From: Pleodorina starrii
Taxonomy: Eukaryota; Chlorophyta; Chlorophyceae; Chlamydomonadales; Volvocaceae
Assembly: GCA_030267565.1 (NCBI GenBank)
Contig: BRXU01000011.1
Span: forward strand, 486,501 to 550,500
Direction of reading: 5' to 3'
DNA: 64,000 nucleotides
Every line of letters starts with the position of its first letter. The stretch's first letter is position 1. Of the stretch, positions 1-9,873 are shown piece by piece. The notes beneath the pieces were generated by a model. That model was not told where the DNA came from, made no database searches, and was given only the letters and a program-made list of their open reading frames with translations. The position numbers and the translations under genes are program-made.

Positions 1-38
1 CGCGAATGAATAGCTATATATCGATCTGAAATGCGTGA

Positions 39-126
39 ATATATATATATATATGAATATATATATGCAGATGGGTTTATATGCAGATATATGCAGATAT
101 ATGCATATATATATATATTCATATTT
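39..126. repeat. AT microsatellite with ATATATGCAG-type units
   Basis: Alternating AT runs are interrupted by repeated ATATGCAGAT units. Purely low complexity; no gene is seen in it. Confidence 0.85.
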
Positions 127-1035
127 CCTGCTGTCAAGTGAAATAGGTCCTGCCTGCTGCTGTCAAGAATTTTAATTCGTTGAATTAAAATACATATGTA
201 ACATAATGCCATATATATGTATATATTGATATTTTATCTTTGAAGCAAGGGGTTCCAGGGTCCTTCCAAACTGTCGATACGTAAAGCCAGCATGCAGTAT
301 GCGCATGTAACCTAGCTATGAAACCTACGATCTAAACCTACCGTATAAAACATATCGCATGCAGTAATAAACCACCATCCAGCCAGCCACCCAGCAGCCA
401 GCCATCAATGTCGCGCATACATTACTAGAGACGGCGGGAGTCCTGGCCTACAGTGGCCATGCATGCTATCTACCCGTACATGTATGAGGCCATAACCTGG
501 CATACCTCCTGTGTGTTGTCGCAACGAATGTATCTCGCTTTCTGAATTTCGAGTTCCGTCTGCATGCACGCGGACGGAGGTAGGGTGAAAATCAGGCACT
601 GCATGGGATACGAATAGATGCTAGGTATAAGTAGATGCTAGGTATACGTAGATCTGTGTTGTTATATATTATAGTGGGCTCCAGACTCTAGGAAGGACGA
701 GCCAGGTTCAGAAACCCGCGACCGCGGGGGAATCTGCCAGGAGGGTCATAAATTGCGACGGGCCCCGGGCCCCCCGAAGTAGCTAGACGCACCAATCAAC
801 ACACCTAACAGCAACGAAGTCGCGGACTAAAACTAAATGAGGCCTGTGCCCTAGATAGACACCCCAATAAGAGGAGGATCCGGATCAACGTATAGCTTAC
901 GTATCGTCCATCTGCGTCGGTCCACTGTGCGTGGCCACGAACACACCAACTTGTCTGACACCGACAGTCCGCGCGCAAGGAAGGGTGATGTGACCCCGCT
1001 GATCGACGGAGCCCCACCTTTTTCGCGGCAGTCAC
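127..1035. other. Intergenic, no gene seen
   Basis: No open frame here shows codon bias, splice signals or a recognisable protein. The part nearest 1035 should be the 3' UTR of the minus-strand microprotein gene, but I found no clear TGTAA signal on that strand. A GC-rich palindromic block, GGGCCCCGGGCCCC, lies near 760-775. Confidence 0.5.
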
Positions 1036-1717
1036 TCATTCGTTCTCGTTATTCCCATACTGACCACCCAGCAAGCAACAGCTTATTACGTATACAGTGA
1101 ACAGGATAATTCCAGCGCAACACATCACAACCAATCCAGCGCTGCGCAGCTCAGCATCCAGCAGCGCATGGCAACAACGGACGCTACGATAGATTGAACA
1201 TGTTCACTGTGTTGACCGCCGCGCGCCCACGCACGCACCTCGTACTTCTTGAGCTCTCTGGTGGTGAAGGCGGTGTACACCACAGCAAATATGCCGGACA
1301 CGAACCCCAAGAGGCCAACGACGAACCTGCATGTGTGCAAGGCAAAATTTTAATAAGTTCTGCTCTGCACAGGGCGGGCTTCCTTGCTTTCTTGCTCTGC
1401 GCGCGCCGACCCCGAACGAACACGACCTATTGGTAACTAGGGTGTATATGAAGCACACCGGAGGGCCGTACAAGTGGCGTGCGTGGATAATGTCGATCGG
1501 TCCATGCCGTGATCAGCAGTGGCGGCCTCAGCACGTACGCACGCACGCTTATGATTACTAGGTACGCCCTAAATAATAACCCATCACGAGCGTGCACCGC
1601 CCGAGATAGACCCATCCGCGGCCGGCGGCGCCGCCAGCAGATCAGCTGCAGCCACCAGCCCGAACGAATCTTACACAAATTCGCAGGTCCGAGGACTTAC
1701 GCTATCACGTCGAACAT
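1036..1717 (-). CDS. 42-residue single-span membrane microprotein (three coding exons)
   Basis: I do not recognise the family. The coding exons on the minus strand are 1717-1701 (17 nt), 1326-1239 (88 nt) and 1059-1036 (24 nt, ending TGA). All four splice sites are good: GTAAGT and GTGCGT donors, and GCAG and TCAG acceptors, with phases that join exactly. The product begins MFDVIAFVVGLLGFVSGIF. Residues 5-24 form one hydrophobic helix. The next part, TTRELKKYE, is basic/polar, and the tail is YGNNENE. The reading frame stays open for 16 codons upstream of this ATG to a possible acceptor near 1767, without another ATG, so that stretch is probably a 5' UTR exon. Size and composition resemble tiny accessory subunits of mitochondrial or other membrane complexes, but that is inference. 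No individual exon is long enough to stand out as an ORF. Confidence 0.6.
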
Positions 1718-2676
1718 GGGGAAAGCGCCAGCAGTCGTGTAGCTGTTTATTTTGGGCGAGCCCTGCCTGGCGATCCAATGCAACACACATACAGTAAGCA
1801 CGTCTTTCGCTAGCGAGCGAAGATATTCGTCACTAGTCAAAGTCTTACCCAACGTCGCTGGTAGCTTCAGCCGGCGATGCTGCTCAGTGTCCAGACGGCA
1901 CTGCTGGCTTTAGTTGACACTACTTCAACGAAGCGCTGTTGGTTCTGTCGCTCTATGCGAGCGAGCGAACCATGACACATACAGCGGATCTTACTTTCCG
2001 TCTATGTTTCGCAGTTTACTTTAAGCTCTTCCGCGCGGAATTGTTCGTTTGCTGGTCCTTGTTTCAGTTGTTGATGACTGTGTTGGCCTCAAGGTTAGTT
2101 GGACACAAGGTTAGTAGGCATCTGTTGGCACGCATCAAATAAACAAGGTTAGTTGGCATCAAGCAAGGTTGTCATCAACAGCGTCGTGTTCGATCTATAC
2201 GTATGTGTAGCAAGCATCAGCAGGTATAAGTTCGTATGGGTGCATCTTGTGACTGCAGGAGGTGACGAGAGCCTTCGTACACATGAACATTCGAATTCCC
2301 CAAACCCGCGCACGCTGACATACGGAGAGCTACGCGCGCAGCTTCCCCCGCCGCGCGCTTCCTGCGAATGCATAATGCCGCTGTTGCGGCTACGTAACCC
2401 GACGACCCGTCTTCCGCGTGCTGCCCTGATTAAAGTGGGAAGGGCCGGTACTAGGTTAGCCAGTCACGGCAAAAATCTTCGGGCGTGGTAGTTGGTCCCC
2501 CTCAATTCGTGTACCGTACATACGATGCTTCGTTGCGATCGATCAGCAGCGCGCAGACATACATTGAGGTGAATATATATTTATTTAATCTGAGGGTACG
2601 CACGGGGGTCGGATAAAATTTCGGATAAAATCCCTGTTTTTTGTAACGTAGCTGGGATTATGCGGTTTCCCCTATC

Positions 2677-2908
2677 GGATTCCCGCGAACCCCCCACCCC
2701 TGCCGGAATGCGCTTTGTCCGGCAGTCACAGTTTCCATCTCCCAGCCTATGCCCGCTTTGCGCAAAATTAAAGCTACGAAGAGAAGCAATACTTAGCTCA
2801 ATCTGTGCTCCTGGCCTCGCCGTAGTTCGTTGGCCAACCTCCACTCCATCCGGCGCATAGGCATTCCGGCAGGGGGGGGGGCGGCGACTGGCCATAGGAT
2901 TCCCGCGA
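2677..2908. mobile_element. Possible MITE-like fold-back element
   Basis: Inverted arms at 2691-2711 and 2861-2881 match at 20 of 21 positions (core TGCCGGAATGC). They are enclosed by a 12-bp direct repeat GGATTCCCGCGA at 2677-2688 and 2897-2908. This is the layout of a small non-autonomous DNA element with a target-site duplication, but the duplication is long and the arms do not sit exactly at its edges, so the call is tentative. It encodes nothing. Confidence 0.35.
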
Positions 2909-3020
2909 CCGGCCACGCATAGGATTACCCTCACCCGACTTCAGATGAATTACCGCTATGGTTATCCAATACTCAATGCTCCGGAAATTAGGTAGTCGCT
3001 TGCTTATACCAAAAGGTTAC

Positions 3021-3044
3021 GTATCCGATACACGTATCGGATAC
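3021..3044. repeat. Perfect palindrome GTATCCGATAC-AC-GTATCGGATAC
   Basis: Two 11-nt arms are separated by 2 nt. It could extrude as a cruciform or bind a dimeric factor; no function can be assigned. Confidence 0.7.
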
Positions 3045-4331
3045 CCGAAATCGACCCCCGTGGGTACCCTCAGTCTAACTGCAGTAGAAACCGCTTTCCG
3101 CCGTCATATGCGACACGTTTGGCCACGTCAGATGCGGGCCTATAACACGTGAAGCGCAAGCCTTCACCGTCGCTATTATTATTTACGTCCAAAACCGCGG
3201 TGGCTTTCTATGGACGAACAGCTGGGGCTCTCCGCTCTCTATCTCCATAAGTCTTTCCAGGTCTTTCCTTCCATCGTAGATGTTATGGAGCGCGGCAGTG
3301 CGCTTTCACATCTGTGTTGGGTTCCGGAGCTGGTTCCGGACTATTCTGGATTCTGGATTTGACTTGGAAGCCCAGGGAAGCCCGCGAGTCCGATATTTGA
3401 ACTTGCCCTGGCACCGATGTCAGGAACCCGGCACTTCGAAGAGGCGACTGGTGTGGGCTACTTTGGTGGATGTGCGTGGAGGGGCTTCGGCGACAGCGAG
3501 GCCAACAGAGCTGGCCCTTATGAGTGACGGAGGTGTAGCAGCGACAAGCCCCCTCGAAGACCCCCCTTTCAAAGCTCCAAACCGTTGAGATACCAAACTA
3601 TGAAGTTCATAAAGTGTTTGGTTGACTAAACAATTCGTGACGACTGGATGGATGCATGTCGCTCATTCGGTACTGGTACCTAGGGCCCCGTCCACTGGCT
3701 GGGCTGCTTGGCGAGATACGAATCGAGACAGCTGATCAGGTGGAGAAGCTCTGGCCCACCGCCGCCGCCGATACCATCTACGCAACTGGCGGCACCGGTG
3801 GCCGCAACAGTGACGGTGCCATGGATGCTGCTCAAGATGTTCATGGTGGCGGCGGCGGTACGGAATGCTCCATGTGATGTGTACGTTACGTATTAATTAG
3901 AGCAGCGGGGCTGCTGTAGCAAATGGCAGCTTCGCCCCTTTGGCGTTGTTCATCTCTGGCGGTACCAGGACTAGCAGCGGTGGCGGTGGTGATGGCGGCG
4001 GTGGCGGACACGCCCTCGAGGACGAGGCCCCGTCTTATTTGGACGGACCATGCCCAGCGGTTAGAGGGGCAGTTGGCGTGCTAAATCTACATTGCCACTG
4101 CCCGATGAAACTGTACCAATGTTTGAAAGGGTCAACGGATCACCGTCGAAACGTCGGCAAAAAGGCGTACCGTCCGTCCGTCTCGGATATAGGTAGGAGT
4201 ATCTTGACGTACAATTATGTTGAAACCGTTACAGTACTTGACTACTTGTATTCGTGATTCTCAGGTCATTCTCATAGCGACGGCAAGTTTTGTGTGCATA
4301 AAATTGGTCGAATTGGTCGGAACTTTTCAAA

Positions 4332-7300
4332 ATGCAGTCTGCAAAACGGCAATGTTTAGATGGAAAAGGGGCGCAGCTGCAGCGACTGCAGGCTGAAGGA
4401 GGAAATGAAGATGATGCCCAGCTCGATTTGCCACGCATGAACATGCATTCTGTTATGGTGCGAGCCATGCTGGACGGTCGCCTGCCTGAGCTGGTGCTGA
4501 AAGAAGAAGTCGACTTGACGCGGGTGCGTGGCCCGGACGTGCTTTTGCTTGTTGGTCAATCCCGTGTACCTGGAAAGGAGAATGCAACTTAGCCTTCGGA
4601 CGGAGGTTAGGTTGATACCGGCGGTCGCAGGACGGCAGGCGCCCGACGCAACAGCGGGCGCGCAGCTGAAGACCCTGAACATGTTGTTCATCCACTTTTG
4701 ATGCACGGGAATCCAGGTCAAATCGGTGAGCTGAGCTTTCGACTTCGCCATCCCGCAGGCAATCCAATTTTGCTTGGAGGTCTTGGGAATTGGCATCAGC
4801 TCGCCCGAACGCCAGTCGGCTGCATCGCGGGCGCTTGTCGGGTTGTGCACGCACCGCAAGCTGCGGCCCGCCGTGGACAACGTATTGGTGCTTCGCCGTC
4901 TGTGTCGCGTCATCGAGCTGACCGACTCCGCGACGGCGCTGGGGGCGGCGGTGGACGCCCTCTTCGCTGTGGCCGACGACTCCGCGTGGCAAAGCAAGGT
5001 GCGTATGCCACTGCCACCGTCCGCAGGGGCAATACCACCTAGGCGGTTCCGTTGCTATGTATGAGGGCAGAGCTTCCGGGTACCTTGTACACCACATTTC
5101 GCATCTCACTGCATTTACGGTACGTCCGGCGCAGGGCGGATTGGCCGCGCAGGTTGTTCGGGAGGCGTGTCTGCGCTGCATCGGCACCCTAAAGGACGCG
5201 GCCAAGGGAGGGAACGCCACCGTTGCTGCCGCCGATGACGCCGCGGCCGCTGCTGCAACCACCGAAGTACCCGCCAGCGCCACCGGCACGGCGGCCGCTG
5301 CAGCCGCCGGTGACGAGAGCGGTCCCCAAGAGCCCCAAGGGCCGCTGATCCCGCTGTTGGCAGCCGCCGCTGCCTTGCTGAAGCCGTCCGCATTGAAACT
5401 GCTGAACGACGATGAACTGGTCGAGGCAGCTGGCGCGGTCGCTGCCTGCCTGGGGAGATGTGACGGCATCAGCGGCAACGGTGACAGTGACGGAAACGGC
5501 GGCGCAAGCGGCAGCGGCGGCGGCGGCGGCGGCGACGCAGGTGCCGGCGTTGACGGTGGCAGCAATGCTGGCGCCCATGCCAGGTTAGTGGGCGCCCTGG
5601 CGGCGATACTGCAGCAGCGCGGGATGCCGCATAGCCTGGGGGCGCGGGCAGACGCGGTGGCCGGCGCCGAGGGCGCCATCGCCGTGCTGGTCCGAGAGAT
5701 CGCCCTAGGCACGACCATCCCGCCTTTGGGCAGCGGCGGCAGCGACGGTCAGGCCTCCGGCAGCGGCGGCAACTCGAGCACCGAAGCGGCCGGCAGCGCG
5801 GCCGCGAGCAACACCCCCGCCGACGACTCCGCAGCGGCCGCTGACGCCGCAGCAGCAGCGGAGGCTACTTCTGGGGTGCGCGCCGTCGGCGAGGAAGGCG
5901 CCGCGCCAGTCGCGGGCGCCGCCGCCACTGCCACCGCTAACCAAAACAACGTCCCCGGCATCAAAGTCGAGGACGTCGGCCCCCACGCCCAAGCCCAGAT
6001 TCGGGCCGCCTCAGGCCGCGTGCACGTCCTGCTGACGCCAACCGCCCGGTCCGCCTTCCACTGTCTGACTGACGTCTTGGAGCACTGCGGACGGTCCTCG
6101 GCGCGCCCCGCCGCCACCGCCGCCGCTGCTGACGTGGCGGAGCGCCACGGCGCGGTGGCGGCTCTGCTGCCGCTGCTGCGGCTGCAGCCGCCTTACGAGG
6201 CGACGCGCGCGCTACGCGCCCTCCTCGCTATTTCCGGCGGCCGCAGGCGCCAGCGCCGCAGCCCAACAGCAGCGGCCCAACAGCCGGGGAACGCGCCTGG
6301 CGGCTGTCCCGTTGCTGCGGCGCTGGAGGCTGTGCCTGATCAGGCAACGCAGCAAAAGCTGGTCGCCGCGGCGCTGCGCGCCGCGGGTCCTCTGCTAGCG
6401 TGCGCCAAAGACAGCTTCGTGACGGAAGCTCTCATGGGTCTTGCCACGACGCTGTTTGGGGGCGGTGCGTTGGGCGTGGACCAGCTGCAGGAGAACGCGC
6501 CGGCTCTGACCGACGCGGCGGTGGGCGTGTTACTGTCGGAGTCGCCGGCGCTCAGCTGGCGGGCGTTTGCCAACTACGCCTCGCCCGCCGCCGGCGGCAG
6601 CGGCAGCGTCAAAACGGACGCTGTGTCGTACCCCGCCCGTCACCGCGCCGCGGCGGCGAGGCTCGTGTGCGAGTTGTTGGAGTGGGCGGCGGAGAGCGTG
6701 TACGATCCGGTCATGTTCGGCGCCTGGCTGCCCGTCAATCGGATCGCGCGGGCGCTGATAAGGGGCCTGGTTCTTACACATGCGCCTCCTGCCGCTGCTG
6801 CTGCTGCTGCTCCTGGTTCCGGAGCGAGTGGTGCCGGCGGCGATGAGAGTGGCGGCGCGGCCCGGCGCGCGGAGGCTGAGTGCCTGATGCGGTGCCTGCA
6901 GCTCGCGGAGCCGGCGGAGGTTTGGCGGAGCTACAGCTGCAGGTGAGGACGAGGACGAGGAGGTGCTGTTCTTACCGTAACGTTGTTGTTGCTGCTGCTG
7001 CTGCTGTCCCTGTTTGAATGGGTCTGGACCAGACCCTCGGCAGGGTGGAGCCAGCGGGCCAGTGGGCCCAGCACTGCAGCGTGCTGGGGGTTAGCTGCGC
7101 TTAGGGTTTGCGATCGGTTGCGATCGGGACGGTGTGGTGGCAGGGCAACGCTAGGCTTGAACGGTGGAGGCTAAAATAGACACGTGAGCGCAACAACTTG
7201 GAGGAGGCCCAAGCCGACAGCCGAGCGAATGGGGCCAAAACGACACCCAGAGACATGACCCGGGGTCAACGCCGTGAAGCCACAGGAATCTCCAACCTCT

Positions 7301-8326
7301 TCTCTGGTTTAAGCAGCACGTTTGACCCCTTACCGCACGTCTCAACCCGGGCCCGCGCCCACGCCCGCCTCGCCCGCGCCGCGCCCCACGCCCGCCAGCG
7401 ACCTGCAAACCGCCGTCACCGGCTTCGGCTCGCTGCTGCGCTCCGGCGGCAGCGCCGAGCTGGCCCTGGCGGCCATCGGCGTCGTGTCGCTCTGGTCGGC
7501 AGCTAGCGAGGCCGCCAGCGGCGCCAGCACCAGTGGCGGCAACGCCGCCGAGCTGCGGTCCCTGTGGCAGGCCCTGCTGGAGCTCCTGACGCGGGCCCTG
7601 GTTCGTGCCACCAGCGAGTTCACGCTGGATCCGCCCCGCGGCGACGGTGAGGGCGATCGGGACCCGCGGCGGCAGCAGAGGCGGCGGCTGGCGGTGGTGG
7701 CGGGCATCGTCAATGCAGCCGTGGCCTGCCTGCGGCCGTCGAGGGCGGTGATTGGGCGCGATTCCCGGCGGCTGAAGCCCTGTCTGACGGACCGGCTGCT
7801 GCGGCCGGCGCCGGCTGGCGACAGCGCGTCGGGCAGCCTGCTGGGACTGTACAGCAGCTGGCAGACCGGCCGGCTGACGCGGTTGCCCGTGCACGGCTTC
7901 AAGTACCCGCCATGCCAGAAGCTTCAGCTGGCGTGGAACTTCGAGGAGGCCCCGATCCCAAAGGCGCTCGTGGACGTGTGCATGACCTTCGCCAGTATTG
8001 CGGCAGAGTCGTACAAGGCCGATCTGTATGGCAAGCACCACGGCACCGTGGCCTCGACCACCGCGCGGCCACTTGCGGCGGCGCTGGGCGGCGCGGTCGA
8101 GCGCGTGAGCGCGCTGGCGCGGGCCGTGCTACGGGCCGCGTTCGCCCAGCAAGGTCCCGGTGGGGATGGCAGCCGTGGGGATGGCAGCAGCGGGGACGGC
8201 AGCGGTGGGGACGGCGGCGGAGCCGATGCGGCCGCGGCCTTGGTGGAGACGGCGCTTCGGGTGGTGGAGAACGCCGCTGTGGTGCTGGCGGCTTGTGTTC
8301 CTCCGGGATGGAGTAACACCGCGTGA
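4332..8326 (+). CDS. Unrecognised alanine-rich helical (ARM-like) protein
   Basis: Four exons join in phase: 4332-4523, 4759-4998, 5135-6942 and 7399-8326, giving about 1055 residues. Donors are CGG|GTGCGT, AAG|GTGCGT and CAG|GTGAGG; acceptors are CGCAG, CGCAG and GCCAG. The start is the first ATG (MQSAKRQCLDGKG). Exons 2-3 have regularly spaced leucine/alanine helices (for example ALVGLCTHRKLRPAVDNVL), as in armadillo/HEAT solenoids. These are interrupted by long Ala/Gly/Ser tracts of a kind common in volvocine proteins. No catalytic motif or zinc finger is visible. The stop codon overlaps a good donor (CGC|GTGAGT at 8322), so an extra 3' exon cannot be excluded. The gene converges with the MYND-protein gene on the other strand. 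The function is unknown. Confidence 0.6.
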
Positions 8327-9873
8327 GTACGGCAGCCAGTTGTAGGCGCATATCGCGCAGGAGGATAATCGCCAGGGGACAAGGTGTCTTACGGCGCCGA
8401 GGTCTTCTTGACGCCGTGCTCTTTTGCTGGGCGATTGAAGCCTTCGCGGGCGGCTGCGTTGGTTCCGACGCTGGACCAAGAACAGCGCTTCCCGCGTCGC
8501 TAGTTAAAAGCATCACCATGTACCGCAATACTCATGTACTGTATACAACTGCAACTGTATGGCGGTGTGCCGCAAATGAAGTGCCGCTGATACAGCGCAC
8601 ACAGCCTGGTACAAGCCAACCAGACACTCCCGTCACCGCACCTCTGTGCCGTCCGGGTCGGCATCCTGCGGGCGATTGCGGCGTGCTGCCCTGTCTTTAC
8701 TTACTGCCTTGTTCAATTCACAAGTGGGGTGGTTTCGTCCTTTTGGATGACTGTGTGGGGTGCAGGCTGCGCGCGCGCGGTTCTCGGGCCTTGTTGCCCA
8801 CTTGGCGTTTTCGGGTCATGTGCCGTTGCTTTTCGCATTTTGCTGTGTTGTGGTTTGGTTTCGGAGGGCCTCCCTGCAGCAGGCGCCGCAGGAGTGCGGT
8901 GCGGGACGTACTCCACCGGGAGACCCGAACGAGCGTCCTCTGTGGCTCCGGTGCTCCGCCCAGCGAACGAACGGCTGCTCTTGGGTCCGCTCCACACACC
9001 GGCACCGCATGACGGGGATCTGCGAAGACTGCGATGGGAGGGGGGCGTAAGCAAATGCGCGCTGCTGCGGAAGCAGCTGCGGATGCAGCATGTACCTTCT
9101 TAGCCGGGTTCGGTAACCCAATGCATGTGCCAATAATGTAGAGCCGCGTCTTATGCCGTGCAGGTTGTTTGTTTGGTCTCTGCGCTGTGAGGTAACCCCA
9201 CCGTTGGTGATGTGTGGGCTCAAGGAAGGTTGTCGCGGCGCCGGCGAGCAGCACGGAATCGCTTCTTTGGCACCTCTGCACGTGACAGGAGCATCAGCCT
9301 CTGGGCCGCCCGTGTCCTCATGACACGGGGGACACCGTTACATTACCGTTGGTCGTCTCCACTGCCTTAACCCACGCCTCGGGCCCCGGTCGGGCGTATT
9401 GTTATTTTTACCGTTGGTCGTCTCCGCTGCAGTGGAACGGTCATCTGGCCCGCTGTCTCTCCCCTTCCGAAGGTCTTGGGCCCACTGTGACAACGTCAAC
9501 AACAACGACTGCGACAGATTCAGATGTCGGCAAGTGGTGAGCGATGCGACTAACCCACCCTGCACCCAGAGAGAGTCAACCGCTCATCGGTCTCACCGGT
9601 GCCGCATCCTTCGAAGTGAAGTTTTAGAGCCGGTTACGATGTGTCGCAAAACACACGTTGGGCAGGCTTCCTTCCTCGGTTGTCCTACATTGTTCCCGTC
9701 TTACCCTGCACCGCCATCGTCAGAACCGCTGCCGTGCAAGCCTGCACCCCTTTAGATACCAGTACCTACAGCGCCGGAAACAACAAAAAAACATCCCTGC
9801 CTCGCGCGCCATGCCGTATTCACGCCACTCCGCTGCCACCGCCGGAGTTGTGCGCGGTCCAACGTTGACCCAC
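8327..9873. other. Convergent intergenic region (two 3' UTRs)
   Basis: This is the tail-to-tail gap between the plus-strand gene ending at 8326 and the minus-strand gene ending at 9874. A minus-strand TGTAA at 9342-9338 suits the latter. Long open frames on both strands at 8320-9280 carry no domain and no splice context, and I treat them as chance in GC-rich sequence. No other gene is seen. Confidence 0.55.
9338..9342 (-). terminator. TGTAA polyadenylation signal of the MYND-protein gene
   Basis: TGTAA reads on the minus strand 532 nt after the stop. Volvocine genes use TGTAA as their poly(A) signal, and it is the first one 3' of this stop. Confidence 0.5.

Larger units (their letters stand above)
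1718..4331. other. Intergenic, repeat-bearing
   Basis: This stretch holds the presumed promoter and 5' UTR of the microprotein gene, three copies of a CAAGGTTAGTTGG-like unit near 2090-2170, a fold-back element at 2677-2908 and a perfect palindrome at 3021-3044. Several open frames exist (for example 3280-3588 plus), but none has splice context or protein features I can support. A GGCGGTGGTGGCGG-rich stretch around 3830-4010 is low complexity. Confidence 0.5.

Noticed and set aside
3656..3896. Short plus-strand frames upstream of the gene starting at 4332
   Set aside because: They consist largely of GGC/GCC repeats, have no good donor leading into the 4332 exon, and that exon has its own ATG.
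4453..5718. 421-codon open frame on the minus strand
   Set aside because: It is antisense to exons 1-3 of the plus-strand gene and crosses its introns. The product is Pro/Ala/Ser low complexity, as expected from GC-rich antisense frames.
8323..9012. 229-codon plus-strand frame downstream of the first large gene
   Set aside because: No recognisable domain. It could contain a 3' exon of that gene via the donor at 8322, but no acceptor or conserved sequence supports it.
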